From the NCBI GenBank assembly GCA_910588545.1, contig CAJUOU010000002.1:145382-209381 (forward strand): a stretch of 64,000 bases of DNA. The letters are read 5' to 3'. The stretch comes from an uncultured Christensenellaceae bacterium. GTDB lineage: Bacteria > Bacillota > Clostridia > Christensenellales > UBA3700. A program made the position numbers and the translations under genes. Positions 1 through 8,840 of this stretch are shown here, piece after piece. Under the pieces are notes generated by a model. That model was given only the letters and a program-made list of their open reading frames with translations, had not been told where the DNA came from and made no database searches. Numbering within the stretch: the stretch's first letter is position 1; every line of letters begins with the position of its first letter.

Positions 1-721
1 CAGTGCTTGCAGGCATAGCATAAGCAATTCCGAATGTGACATTTTGATTTGAATTTGAATTGTCATACTGTCTTAAAGTAACAATTCCTGCAAGTTTACC
101 CGATGCATCAAAAAATCCACCGCCACTGTTGCCCGGATTAACAGGTGCATCTAGGGTTATAAATTCCGTAGAATGAATAGTTTTGATTGAGTGTTGCATT
201 AACCTTTTTGGATTGGAAACCATTGCATGTGCACATAGGGTACCAAGTTGTTTTGGGTTTCCGATAATCACACCGTACTCTCCCCATTTAACGTCTTCAT
301 CTTTCAATTTAACAGGTTTAAAATCATTTTTGATTCTATCCGTTATTTTTAAAAGTGTCAAGTCTAAGCTTGCCAAATTACCCGTATTTTTCTCGGACAA
401 AATAATCGCTTGGCAATACTCTCCATTTGCAAATCTGATATCCGCAGTTTTTGTAGTAGAATCTTTTACAACGTGATTATTTGTCAAAACATATCCATCG
501 GCAGAGACCACAACACCTGCACCGCCCGAAGTTCCGCTACTAGTTGTACAGCTTATTGTAACTGTTGAGTCGATAACTTCTCCTACTACTTTTTCAAATA
601 TAAAGTTTGCGGAAGTCAATGTTACATCTTCTGTCACTTTTTTTGTAAAACAACCGCTTGCGGTGACACAAATCACAACTAAGATTAAAGCTATTAATAT
701 AATTATACTTTTCTTTTTCAT
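1..721 (-). CDS. Trypsin-like (HtrA/DegP-type) serine protease lipoprotein, 3' end outside window
   Basis: The gene starts at 721 and runs off the left edge, so only about 240 N-terminal residues are visible. The N-terminus is a lipoprotein signal with a lipobox near residues 17-20 (ASGC), so the protein should be anchored on the outer face of the membrane. All three elements of a trypsin-fold protease are present: the His motif TNNHVV, the Asp motif LDLTLLK and the Ser motif NPGNSGGG. Families of this type cleave misfolded or specific extracytoplasmic proteins; a C-terminal PDZ domain, if any, would lie outside the window. It starts 12 nt after the stop of a related, catalytically degenerate lipoprotein and is probably in the same operon. 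An AT-rich stretch with a GAGGGTGATAT ribosome-binding region precedes the ATG. Confidence 0.88.
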   Translation of the reverse strand, partial: MKKKSIIILIALILVVICVTASGCFTKKVTEDVTLTSANFIFEKVVGEVIDSTVTISCTTSSGTSGGAGVVVSADGYVLTNNHVVKDSTTKTADIRFANGEYCQAIILSEKNTGNLASLDLTLLKITDRIKNDFKPVKLKDEDVKWGEYGVIIGNPKQLGTLCAHAMVSNPKRLMQHSIKTIHSTEFITLDAPVNPGNSGGGFFDASGKLAGIVTLRQYDNSNSNQNVTFGIAYAMPAST

Positions 722-733
722 TATATCACCCTC

Positions 734-1672
734 CTATATAATTTGCTTACTTTGCAAAACAGCTTTTATGTTGCTGCTGCGTACAGCATAACCTATACCC
801 GCTACTATATGTTCGTTTGAATCCGTACCGTCAACCCTTCGTAAGTAGTTGATTCCAACAAATTCTCCCGCAGTATTAAATAACATGTTGTTTGTCAAAA
901 CATAATTATCATTTTTATCTATTGCCTCAAAGCCGTGTTTAAAATCCAACCCCGTTACATAAGTATCGTAATCCGACTTGTTGAAATAGCCTTGTGTTGT
1001 GAATGAAGCTGCCATCATTTCCGCAGGTATTCCGTTAGGATGATTACTCATAATGTCCACACCTGTCATCATGGATTTTGAAGAAACCAATACAGGAATA
1101 GTCTTAAAATATTCCGCAGTAGGGATATCCAAAGAAGAACTGTTGTTATACACCCTGCTGTCAGGCACAATAACTTCCACCCCAAAAATCATTTGCCCAA
1201 GTTTGACTATGTCGGTAGTATCGTTATTTTTTGCAAATTTGACAGGCTTTAGTTTTACACTGTTTTTGTCCTTAAGCGTTAATACATTAAAACCATAATC
1301 ATTATTCCTTGCAAAATTGTTATCTTCCGTCTTGTAGACAAAGTCAAATCTGCCTTTTGTATTATAAACTCTGCCCTTATAATAGTTTATCTCAGGCAAA
1401 TTCAGTTTATTTAACGGAATCGTTTGCCTTGGAACAATTATTTTATCTTCGGAAATAGCAACTCCCATAGAATAATAATATGTAAAATTTCCCGGAACAA
1501 CTTCCACCACAACACAGGAAGACAAAACATCTTCCATAGCATCGGAAATTACGACACTTCCGATGCCGTCCAAATTATAGTTTCTCTCCTCCGGTTTGCA
1601 CCCCGTAAAGGCAAGTAAAGCTAGCGTTAATAAAATCGCTAGCGATACAAACAATTTAAACTTAATTTTCAT
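734..1672 (-). CDS. Protease-fold lipoprotein lacking catalytic His and Ser (putative pseudoprotease)
   Basis: This 312-residue protein begins with a lipoprotein signal (lipobox LAFTGC). Read beside the trypsin-like protease at 1-721, it keeps the same order of segments: a strand GVAISEDKIIV where the neighbour has VVVSADGYVLT, a segment KLKPVKF against KPVKLKD, and LFNTAGEFVGINYLRR against FFDASGKLAGIVTLRQ. The catalytic elements are not kept: the TNNHVV motif aligns with VPRQTI and the GNSGGG motif aligns with VLTNNM, so His and Ser are lost. A binding, regulatory or decoy role is an inference. Its start overlaps the end of the DUF4380 gene by 11 nt, and the active paralogue follows 12 nt downstream. 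Alternative: an unrelated lipoprotein with chance resemblance, which the colinear matches make unlikely. Confidence 0.72.
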   Translation of the reverse strand: MKIKFKLFVSLAILLTLALLAFTGCKPEERNYNLDGIGSVVISDAMEDVLSSCVVVEVVPGNFTYYYSMGVAISEDKIIVPRQTIPLNKLNLPEINYYKGRVYNTKGRFDFVYKTEDNNFARNNDYGFNVLTLKDKNSVKLKPVKFAKNNDTTDIVKLGQMIFGVEVIVPDSRVYNNSSSLDIPTAEYFKTIPVLVSSKSMMTGVDIMSNHPNGIPAEMMAASFTTQGYFNKSDYDTYVTGLDFKHGFEAIDKNDNYVLTNNMLFNTAGEFVGINYLRRVDGTDSNEHIVAGIGYAVRSSNIKAVLQSKQII

Positions 1673-2570
1673 TTATCAATGCCTTTATATCGCTGTATAG
1701 TTTATCTGCGATATGTAATTTCCAAATTTCCGTATGAGTGGCAGTCCCTCCAATAGGAATGTTTTGCAACTCTGACAAACTTTCCACTTCAATAAAATCT
1801 TTACAAGTATAAAGCTCTGTAGAAGAAGAATAGTCTGCGTAATTTCCATCCCTCTTTGCTTTTGGGAAAATCTTTTCCACTAATTTGTCGCCACGAATGT
1901 AGTAAACAATACCTTCGGTATTTAATGTTCCTATTTTCATAGGTCCTTTGCAATCAGGGTCTTGCCTCATGCTTATGTAATCTTGTTTTATTTGCAACCT
2001 GTCATCCGCAACATCCGTATACGGCCAAATAACTAAATTGCGGTTAGCAAGAAGTCCCGTATCTTCCTTTGACATAGGGATAACTGCCGTACCGTATTTG
2101 TTCATAACGGATAATGCCCACAATGCTACATTAAGCGGTTTGTCGCCGCAATTATAAAAAGCATGTTCAACAGTTACGTCGCCATTTTCTGTCATAGTAA
2201 CCTTTATAGTTTTTCCGATACCGGTAACTTTATCGTTTCCGCTAAAAAATACAGCACCATTATCAATCAAGGTCACATCTACCTTATTATGGTCGGGTTG
2301 ATAGCTGGACTCATCCTCAGGAGATTTCCAAAGTCTGTGACCGCCATAAATTTTCCAAACTTCGCCTTTTTTATAGTTTTTGTCAAGAAATTCGCTTGGA
2401 CGCTTATTTAATCCAAGGTCATCGGTGTGCATCATATTATCTTCATCCGTTGTTCCGTAATAAATAATACGCGGACCTAAATCAGTAGTAACACGTAGCA
2501 CAACAACACCGTTTGAAATTTCCAAACAATTACCAAAAGTGCTGAAATTTACATTTTTAATAGTAACCAT
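1662..2570 (-). CDS. DUF4380-like (aldose-epimerase fold) protein
   Basis: A 302-residue soluble protein without signal peptide. The segment GGHRLWKSPEDE around residues 76-87 and the N-terminal pattern of a beta-rich domain beginning with recognition of GPRIIYYG resemble DUF4380 proteins, a family with the galactose-mutarotase-like beta-sandwich fold. Their substrates are generally unknown, so a carbohydrate-related function is only suggested by the fold. It is the first gene of an apparent three-gene minus-strand operon, overlapping the following protease-like lipoprotein by 11 nt. The ATG is at 2570, after a short AT-rich region that begins beyond a small XRE regulator. Confidence 0.6.
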   Translation of the reverse strand: MVTIKNVNFSTFGNCLEISNGVVVLRVTTDLGPRIIYYGTTDEDNMMHTDDLGLNKRPSEFLDKNYKKGEVWKIYGGHRLWKSPEDESSYQPDHNKVDVTLIDNGAVFFSGNDKVTGIGKTIKVTMTENGDVTVEHAFYNCGDKPLNVALWALSVMNKYGTAVIPMSKEDTGLLANRNLVIWPYTDVADDRLQIKQDYISMRQDPDCKGPMKIGTLNTEGIVYYIRGDKLVEKIFPKAKRDGNYADYSSSTELYTCKDFIEVESLSELQNIPIGGTATHTEIWKLHIADKLYSDIKALINEN

Positions 2571-2661
2571 ATATAACCCCTATCTTTTTCATATCTATTT
2601 ATTAATTTTTAAATAAATATATCACAATAATATAACTAATTTAAAAATAGATATGTTCAAA

Positions 2662-2871
2662 TTATTTACGTTTATCCGAAATGCCAAGCAAATAATCGCT
2701 TGTAACATCAAACAAATTCGCCAAATCAATAAGTGCTTGGAAATTAGGTTCTTTAAACCCTCTTTCCCAATTACTGATGCTAACTTGAGTTACACCCATA
2801 TAGCCCGCAACATATTGTTGATTAAACCCTCTTTCTTTTCTCAGTTCAGATAATCTCTCACAAAACTTCAT
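2662..2871 (-). CDS. Small XRE-family transcriptional regulator
   Basis: A 69-residue protein made almost entirely of one helix-turn-helix of the Cro/C1 (XRE) type: residues 14-60 contain the sequence pattern NQQYVAGYMGVTQVSISNWERG followed by PNFQALIDLANLF-VTSDYLLG, written here in parts. The ATG at 2871 was chosen over an upstream in-frame start at 2919 because AGGAGAAAGT stands just before it. It lies 91 nt upstream of the DUF4380 operon on the same strand and could regulate it; no operator was recognised. Such short XRE proteins in Clostridia act as repressors or activators of adjacent genes. Confidence 0.8.
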   Translation of the reverse strand: MKFCERLSELRKERGFNQQYVAGYMGVTQVSISNWERGFKEPNFQALIDLANLFDVTSDYLLGISDKRK

Positions 2872-3082
2872 ACTTTCTCCTATTAATCTAAAAATATTAA
2901 TACTTAGATGCCCCATCATTTAAAGTCATTTAGCGGCATTTACCAAATAAATTTGTCTTTCAGATAAACTCATTTGCTATATGCAACCACCCTTTAAGAT
3001 AACAATTTTTAAATTTATTATATAATATTATAATACAATATAATTGTAGCACAAATATTTTCTTATTTCAATATGTTTACAA

Positions 3083-3745
3083 TTATTTTTGTAAAAATTT
3101 CTCATTTTTTTTGTCGTCTATCAACAGCAAGTCATTTAAAACGCTGTCTATGTTTATTATTTTTTTACTGCTATTCAAGCAGATTCTCACTTCGTTGATT
3201 ACATCTATCATTTGATAACGAAAATTGGTAAGAATCCTTTTGATAAACGGAAAAGCCGAGTAAATACTACCCGCGCAATTTGTAACTGCATAAGCAATAA
3301 CGCCTGCAATATCTGTGTACTGCATTCCTTCTTCCACACTATCGTAATCAATGCCGTAACATCTTCCGTCTTTTATAATAAAATTATCAAAAGAAATATC
3401 TTTTAAAATATAATTATCCGCAAGCGTATAAAAGATTTGCAAAAAAATCGAAAGTTCGTTGGCAAGTCTTATAAGTCCGTCAACATTATCGCTCATAGTA
3501 TACAATAAAAATTTGTCTTTTAGCAAATCTCCCTCGATATACTCGTAAATGATAAAGTCTTCTCCCATTTCTATTATTTTGGGAGCATAGCCGGAAACCG
3601 AAAGTTGATTTAATATAGTAGTTTCAATATTCAAAGTTTTTATGTCTTGATATTTTTTTACTACTACAGACATACCTTTTTCATTTTTTGCAAGACATAC
3701 TTTATTACTTGTACGACTTAATTGTTTTATTATTTCTAGATTCAT
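3083..3745 (-). CDS. Small protein-kinase / aminoglycoside-phosphotransferase-fold protein
   Basis: The reading frame is open back to 3976, but the upstream part overlaps the divergent DUF1540 gene and its promoter. The ATG at 3745 behind GGGGAACTT gives a 220-residue protein. Kinase-fold marks are visible in order: a lysine in VVVKKY, a glutamate in IETTIL, the hinge-like IIYEYIEGDLL, a catalytic-loop-like ILKDISFDNFII (Asp and Asn kept, the usual His replaced by Lys) and the metal-binding-type GIDYDS. These fit the small phosphotransferase/kinase clan (APH, RIO or lipopolysaccharide-kinase-like). The substrate is unknown. It is monocistronic and divergent from the DUF1540 gene. Confidence 0.6.
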   Translation of the reverse strand: MNLEIIKQLSRTSNKVCLAKNEKGMSVVVKKYQDIKTLNIETTILNQLSVSGYAPKIIEMGEDFIIYEYIEGDLLKDKFLLYTMSDNVDGLIRLANELSIFLQIFYTLADNYILKDISFDNFIIKDGRCYGIDYDSVEEGMQYTDIAGVIAYAVTNCAGSIYSAFPFIKRILTNFRYQMIDVINEVRICLNSSKKIINIDSVLNDLLLIDDKKNEKFLQK

Positions 3746-3895
3746 AAGTTCCCCATACTGAATTAGCGTAAAAAATTTTATTTCCAACGCAATCCGCACT
3801 ATGTAGTATTCTATCAAATATTTTTTAGTATAGCAAGCAAAAAGGCTATCAATTTTTAAAAATAAACGCATTTTAGCTAAAAATATCGCGAATAA

Positions 3896-3925
3896 TTGAT
3901 AAATAATAGTAAATACTAATATAAA
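3896..3925 (+). promoter_or_regulatory. Putative promoter of the DUF1540 gene
   Basis: TTGATA at 3896-3901 and TATAAA at 3920-3925 are separated by 18 bp, and the DUF1540 ATG follows at 3948 behind AGGAGGATTT. Pattern match only. Confidence 0.5.
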
Positions 3926-3947
3926 CAAAAGATTATTAGGAGGATTT

Positions 3948-4259
3948 ATGAAAGGTTTAAAATGCACTACAAGCAACTGCGAGTTTAATGAGGGTTTTCA
4001 CTGTAAAGCCGGCGTTGTAAACATCGATAAAAGAGGCAACTGTATTACAAGAATAAAAAGAGAAAACGGAGTAATCGAACAAGAATTCGTCAATATGGAA
4101 GTTTCAAGCGAATTTAACTATTCAGATAACGAGGATACTTTAATAAAGTGCAATAGCACAGACTGCAGTTACAACAAATGTTTCAAATGTGCTGCCGATT
4201 TCATCAATGTAGGAGAAAAATTGCTTTCTACCAAATGCAAAACAAGAACTAAAGACTAA
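3948..4259 (+). CDS. DUF1540-type cysteine-rich protein with two repeats
   Basis: A 103-residue protein with a strong AGGAGG ribosome-binding site. Two cysteine-rich units are visible: LKCTTSNCEFNEGFHCKAGVVNI at residues 4-26 (quoted in parts: CTTSNC, HCKAG) and a second with CNSTDC, NKCFKCAADFINV and KC near residues 66-99. The spacing matches DUF1540, a small metal-binding-type domain common in Clostridia whose function is not established. The unit between the repeats is polar. It is followed by a strong bidirectional terminator shared with the large lipoprotein gene that converges on it. Confidence 0.8.
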   Translation: MKGLKCTTSNCEFNEGFHCKAGVVNIDKRGNCITRIKRENGVIEQEFVNMEVSSEFNYSDNEDTLIKCNSTDCSYNKCFKCAADFINVGEKLLSTKCKTRTKD

Positions 4260-4290
4260 ACGAAAATTCAAATAATTTGTAAATAAAGAT

Positions 4291-4326
4291 AAAAAACAGC
4301 AGACATAAAAATGTCTGCTGTTTTTT
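4291..4326. terminator. Bidirectional intrinsic terminator
   Basis: A perfect hairpin, ACAGCAGACAT paired with ATGTCTGCTGT, flanked by A-run and T-run. It separates the DUF1540 gene (plus) from the converging lipoprotein gene (minus) and can serve both strands. Confidence 0.9.
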
Positions 4327-4332
4327 ATTACT

Positions 4333-6402
4333 TTATATCAATTTTATTTCCAATTCAATAACACCGCAAATAGGATAAATATAATCGATTAATTTTTTAT
4401 CTTCCGTGCCGAACAATTCATTTATATTATCCAAAAATCTATAAATATTATTATTAACACTACCACCTACAACCAAGTATACCGTTTGAGTTGTTTGAGT
4501 TTGTGCAATGTCTAAACCGACAATGTCAAGTATAGTTAAGTTTTCGGTAATTTGATTGTTTAACATATCAACATATTTGCCTTCTACACTAGCACCAATT
4601 AAAGCATTCAAATCTTGAGCTGTCAAATCCTTAAGAGTACCGTCCCCATTATAGATATCTTGAGCTGTAATTATTTTAATAATGTTTTGTGAATTGAATG
4701 TATAGTCGATTTTACTATTTATAGGAGCCATAATATCTTTGATACCGTCTGTTTCGCTGTAGCAAAACTCCCTGTTTTCCAAAAACTTTGCTTTTATATT
4801 CCAATCTGTTATATGCTCGTTAGTATGAACAACAGTGTAATCTATACTATCTACATTAGGAAATACTATATCCAAAACTTTTGCGATTGTATCTTTATAC
4901 TCCGCAAAGACATCTGCTTTCAAAATACTATTTACTATTTGAGTAAAATCAATCGTATTACTGTCATTTACAGCCATAATTTGTGGCAAAATAATATTAT
5001 CAGTACTACTTACTTCAGCTTTTTTAATATAAGCCGACGGGTCAATACTAAAAATCAAATCTTCTTTTGGTAAAAGGTCTAATATCTCTTGTGCGGAAAC
5101 CAATGTGCCGTCATTTATCATTTCGGATATTTTTTCCGCAAAATCGGCACCTACGCTGCCCCTTATATTAAAAGCAAAGTAAACTCTATTAGTCCCAAAA
5201 GAATTAGGGTCATAAGCAACAGTCAATAACGGACGAGAGTCATTGCTCAAATGATTGATTTTGCAACTATTATCGCAAATGTGTTTTACCTCTATATAAA
5301 TTTTCCCGCTCTCGTCTTTAAACATTTTGTCTACAATCGGCATTGCACTTTGCTTTACGGCACATTCTATCAAACTTGAAAATATTTGTGTTTTGTTAAA
5401 ATCAAAATTAGCAGTATATTCATAATTTCCTAAAATATCGCCGTTTTTATCTTTCAAATTAAAAGTGCCATTCAAATTGCTTGGCAATAAAAAGCTGTCA
5501 AAATCCATAAATTCCGTAGGCGTACTAATAACAGGTATGCTGTTTAATAATCTAAATCCACCGACGCCGCAATTAACAGTCATTTCACTTGTGCCAACTT
5601 TTGCGGCAATTTTCATATCAGTTAATTTTCCACCTTTATAGTTATATTTTGGTGCACCTTTGGCTGGTTTTACAACTTTTTCTCTTTGATTACCTGCTGT
5701 TTTTATATCAAAGTAAATACTAACATCATTAAGCTCTGCTTTTACACTCTCAAATATCTCTTCGGAGCCTGGGATAAACGACATTAATCCGTCAATCAAA
5801 CTATTAAGTTTAAAATCAAATGTATAATTTACATCATAAGAATTTTTTTCTTTAAGCACAGGTCTTACGGTAATACAGCTCCCTTCCATATTGATTGCAT
5901 CATTTACCAAATTTATTATAGGCATCTTTAAAAGTCCTGCCAAATCCCCTACGCTAAAGCCTAATGTTTCATTTATAATAGAGCCTATGCCTTGAAATTT
6001 TATTTCATTTATTTTTAACGGTTTATCATTTAGCCCGTCAGCATAAACAAAAGTACCATCACTGTTTGATATTACCTCTGCGATAGTTTTATTTGCAAAA
6101 TTATTTACTATTGCTAAGTGCAAGCCCTCTTTAACGCTTGCGTTGCTGGAAATACCGCCCTGCAAAACAAAATTGATATCTTTGCCTTCGCCTTTTAGAT
6201 TGACATTTACATCAATACCCAAAGTATCCGTTGCCGTCTGAAAATTATCAATCGACCAAGCATCCCAAATTTCTTCAAGCGTTATCATACTGTCAACAGC
6301 AGAAAACGACTCCGGGTCTTTAGGGTCACATGCAACAAGTACTAAAGTAAGCATACTTACTAGCAGTACGATTACAATAGCAAAACTAAATTTCTTTTTC
6401 AT
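4333..6402 (-). CDS. Large lipoprotein of unknown function
   Basis: The ATG at 6402 is preferred to an in-frame start at 6444 because AGAGGTGAAAGT precedes it and it opens directly into a lipoprotein signal (MKKKFSFAIVIVLL..., lipobox LVLVAC near residue 25). The mature 660-odd residues are rich in alternating beta-type segments and repeated short patterns such as FNFDFN/YTFDFKLNSL, with few cysteines apart from a CDNSCKINH segment in the middle. I do not recognise the family. It is monocistronic, has its own promoter at 6509-6537, and ends at a terminator shared with the DUF1540 gene. It is probably displayed on the cell surface. Confidence 0.78.
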   Translation of the reverse strand: MKKKFSFAIVIVLLVSMLTLVLVACDPKDPESFSAVDSMITLEEIWDAWSIDNFQTATDTLGIDVNVNLKGEGKDINFVLQGGISSNASVKEGLHLAIVNNFANKTIAEVISNSDGTFVYADGLNDKPLKINEIKFQGIGSIINETLGFSVGDLAGLLKMPIINLVNDAINMEGSCITVRPVLKEKNSYDVNYTFDFKLNSLIDGLMSFIPGSEEIFESVKAELNDVSIYFDIKTAGNQREKVVKPAKGAPKYNYKGGKLTDMKIAAKVGTSEMTVNCGVGGFRLLNSIPVISTPTEFMDFDSFLLPSNLNGTFNLKDKNGDILGNYEYTANFDFNKTQIFSSLIECAVKQSAMPIVDKMFKDESGKIYIEVKHICDNSCKINHLSNDSRPLLTVAYDPNSFGTNRVYFAFNIRGSVGADFAEKISEMINDGTLVSAQEILDLLPKEDLIFSIDPSAYIKKAEVSSTDNIILPQIMAVNDSNTIDFTQIVNSILKADVFAEYKDTIAKVLDIVFPNVDSIDYTVVHTNEHITDWNIKAKFLENREFCYSETDGIKDIMAPINSKIDYTFNSQNIIKIITAQDIYNGDGTLKDLTAQDLNALIGASVEGKYVDMLNNQITENLTILDIVGLDIAQTQTTQTVYLVVGGSVNNNIYRFLDNINELFGTEDKKLIDYIYPICGVIELEIKLI

Positions 6403-6508
6403 ACTTTCACCTCTATAAATTAGCGCAAAAATAAACTCTTTCAATAATCAAGTTACCCCTCAACTTATAACGATTATTTAGAGAATATACCGCAGATTTA
6501 TTTATATT

Positions 6509-6537
6509 ATTATATCATATTTAAATTAAATTTGCAA
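6509..6537 (-). promoter_or_regulatory. Putative promoter of the large lipoprotein gene
   Basis: Read on the minus strand: TTGCAA (6537-6532), 17 bp, TATAAT (6514-6509). The gene starts about 107 nt downstream at 6402. Confidence 0.6.
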
Positions 6538-6575
6538 TAGCTAATCAAAAAAATGACACTCTTAAAATAAATATC

Positions 6576-6604
6576 TTTACATTATCATTCTATTGTGTTA
6601 TAAT
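6576..6604 (+). promoter_or_regulatory. Promoter giving a likely leaderless transcript
   Basis: TTTACA (6576-6581), 17 bp, perfect TATAAT (6599-6604). The ATG of the next gene is at 6612, seven bases after the -10, so transcription should begin at or next to the start codon. No Shine-Dalgarno sequence is visible. Confidence 0.65.
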
Positions 6605-6611
6605 TTAATAT

Positions 6612-8012
6612 ATGAAATTTTTTGAATATCTCAAAAATACTTCCCGATTGTCATTGTATACACCTATTTTCCCAATGATTTGCGGGTTTGTCACATTTTT
6701 TTGTTGGATGACAGGCAATAGTTTGCTTGGCATGACTATTTTGTTGTTAATCACTTGTGTTGTATTGATTATCAACGAAGATATTTTGCCTGTATTGCCT
6801 TGTTTGATATATATGATTTTCAACACCTCAAACAATAATATTTTAAACGAGGATAAAACTTGGCCTGTTATGTTCGTATTGGCAATTTTATTAATCGGTG
6901 CATTTATATCTCATTTAATCAGTTATCCTATCAAATTTAAAAATTACAAGTTGACTTTGCCGTTTTTTGCGATAACAATAGCACTTTTTGCAGGAGGTAT
7001 AGGTTTTTTGAGTTTAAAACAATACTTAAACGGTATAATGTTTATATTAACTCTCGGTCCTGTAATGCTAATACTATATTACTTAATTATGACCTATACA
7101 AAACCTCCTAAGGATGTCGATTATAAAAAGTATGTATGCTATATTATGATTACGTTGGGCTTTATAATTGTTGCAGAAATGTTAACTCATTTTTTGCGTT
7201 CGGATGAGCCGTTTATTGAAATGCTCAGACTTGACGTAATAAACTTAGGTTGGGGTAACAGAAACGGAATTGCTACACTGCTTGCAATTATTGCTCCTTG
7301 CGGTTTTTATTTGGGATATAGCGATAAAAAATTTGCTTGGCTGTTTTATACAATCGGACTGATTTTTTTCGGATTTATTTTTATTACATTTTGCCGTAGC
7401 GGAATATTATCCATATTGATTACTTTTCCGGTTTTATTAATTTATTCATTTACAAAGGGTGCAAATCGCTCACAGTTACTAATCTCTATATGTGTACTTG
7501 CTATCTTAATATCTATATTTGTATTGATAAAAAAAGAGTTTATCTTAAAAGCATTTGAGCATATTTCAGACTTATCATTTACAACTAGCGGAAGAAGTAA
7601 CTTATATGAAGAAGCGTTGGTTTGTTTTATTAAAAATCCTATGTTTGGAGTAGGAATGGGATATGTTGGGCCTAACTTGCATTTAGCAGATTTCTGCATA
7701 TATTGGTTTCACAATACACTTTTGCAAGCACTTGCAAGTATGGGTATTATCGGAGTACTAGCATATTGCTACTATTACTTTGTACGCGGCAAAATAATGT
7801 TTAGCAACTTTAAAAGATTCAATGTTTCAATCTCACTTGGTATAATAGCTTTTGAAATACAATCCTTAATGGATGCAGGCAGCTTTTTACCGGTGCCTTA
7901 TGTTTTGATAGTTGTTATACTTACCGCTATACTTGAGTTTAACAACACTAAGGAAAGTAAAACATTTATGAAATCTATCGACGTAAACAACATTGATGTT
8001 TGTTCAGCATAA
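6612..8012 (+). CDS. O-antigen ligase (Wzy/WaaL-like) family membrane protein
   Basis: A 466-residue polytopic protein with about ten to twelve hydrophobic helices from residue 15 to 440. Near the C-terminal half it has the family pattern: GRSNLYEEA, then FIKNPMFGVGMGYVG, a loop with FHNTLLQALASMGIIG, and final helices. Proteins of this family polymerise or transfer polysaccharide repeat units on the outer face of the membrane; in a Gram-positive the substrate would be a capsular, teichuronic or exopolysaccharide (inference). No other glycan genes are adjacent. A near-consensus promoter lies so close to the ATG that the mRNA may be leaderless. The next in-frame ATG is about residue 22 and also lacks a ribosome-binding site. 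Confidence 0.82.
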   Translation: MKFFEYLKNTSRLSLYTPIFPMICGFVTFFCWMTGNSLLGMTILLLITCVVLIINEDILPVLPCLIYMIFNTSNNNILNEDKTWPVMFVLAILLIGAFISHLISYPIKFKNYKLTLPFFAITIALFAGGIGFLSLKQYLNGIMFILTLGPVMLILYYLIMTYTKPPKDVDYKKYVCYIMITLGFIIVAEMLTHFLRSDEPFIEMLRLDVINLGWGNRNGIATLLAIIAPCGFYLGYSDKKFAWLFYTIGLIFFGFIFITFCRSGILSILITFPVLLIYSFTKGANRSQLLISICVLAILISIFVLIKKEFILKAFEHISDLSFTTSGRSNLYEEALVCFIKNPMFGVGMGYVGPNLHLADFCIYWFHNTLLQALASMGIIGVLAYCYYYFVRGKIMFSNFKRFNVSISLGIIAFEIQSLMDAGSFLPVPYVLIVVILTAILEFNNTKESKTFMKSIDVNNIDVCSA

Positions 8013-8122
8013 AACAAAATTTATTAGAATTTCAATTAATTAAATTTTAATAAAAAATGCTTTCAGTAAAGATGCATTCCTATAAGGAATTAAAAAAAGA
8101 GTTGCACTTTCAATTAATAAAG

Positions 8123-8154
8123 AAAGCTCTCGAACATTTTGTTCGAGAGCTTTT
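8123..8154. terminator. Bidirectional intrinsic terminator
   Basis: Perfect hairpin AGCTCTCGAACA with TGTTCGAGAGCT, A-run before and T-run after. It separates the O-antigen-ligase-like gene from the converging DUF3795 gene. Confidence 0.9.
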
Positions 8155-8186
8155 ATCTACACATTTTTAGAAAAATAAATTGAAAT

Positions 8187-8525
8187 TTATTGATTATTTT
8201 TAAGATTGTCTAATGCTTCTGCATTATTAGATATTATCATACCGACAGTTTGACAGCCATTAATTGCCAAACAGTTGCCGCAAGTTTCACACCCTTTTTC
8301 AAGCGCACATTGTCTAATTGGACATAAACTATTGCAATATGGCGTTTTTAGACCGTTCATACGGCATCCCTCACAATTTATCATTTCGGGAGTAATCTCC
8401 ACTCCATTCATTTCTGACCAAAGTTTTGCAACTTTTTCGCGTAAAGCATTATCGTTATTAAGCGTAGCAATTCTTGCATCACATTTTGCACAATCAAGTC
8501 CGCAATATGCTATAAGTTTTTTCAT
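8187..8525 (-). CDS. DUF3795 cysteine-rich protein
   Basis: A 112-residue protein beginning MKKLIAYCGLDCAKCDA, the characteristic opening of DUF3795. Further cysteines occur as CEGC, CNSLCPIRQC and CETCGNC, followed by a short C-terminal helix. The arrangement suggests binding of an iron-sulfur cluster or zinc, but the biochemical role of the family is not established. It has an AGGAGG-type site just upstream and appears monocistronic, bounded by the terminator at 8123-8154. Confidence 0.85.
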   Translation of the reverse strand: MKKLIAYCGLDCAKCDARIATLNNDNALREKVAKLWSEMNGVEITPEMINCEGCRMNGLKTPYCNSLCPIRQCALEKGCETCGNCLAINGCQTVGMIISNNAEALDNLKNNQ

Positions 8526-8840
8526 AAGTGTTTATCCTCCTAATTCAATTTATATTGGAATAATTATATCATAAAATGAAAGTAAGTCAACCAATTTAAT
8601 ATTTTTGAATAGAAATATCTCCATATCTCACTAGGCTACTAATAACTAAGTTACTCCACTAATTATAAATATCAAAAAGCGTGGCTTATCGCCACGCTTT
8701 AATCTCTACATTTTGCAACTTACCAATTCCTCTATAGCAACTATGGTAATACCTAAGGCGTTTTTATTTTATATAATTTCAACAAATTTCTATCGAAAAT
8801 CGCAATTAAATTGCAAAAATTTAAACATATTAAGTATTTA
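8526..8840. other. Intergenic region between DUF3795 and gpsA
   Basis: Apart from the gpsA terminator at 8676-8700 and a short AT-rich region that must hold the DUF3795 promoter, nothing recognisable is seen in these 315 bases. Confidence 0.6.
8676..8700 (-). terminator. Intrinsic terminator downstream of gpsA
   Basis: Hairpin AAAGCGTGGC / GCCACGCTTT with a five-base loop; on the minus strand it is followed by a T-run. It lies about 140 nt past the gpsA stop. Confidence 0.75.

Noticed and set aside
3746..3976. N-terminal extension of the kinase-like protein
   Set aside because: The extra 77 residues overlap the divergent DUF1540 gene and its promoter; the ATG at 3745 has a purine-rich site upstream.
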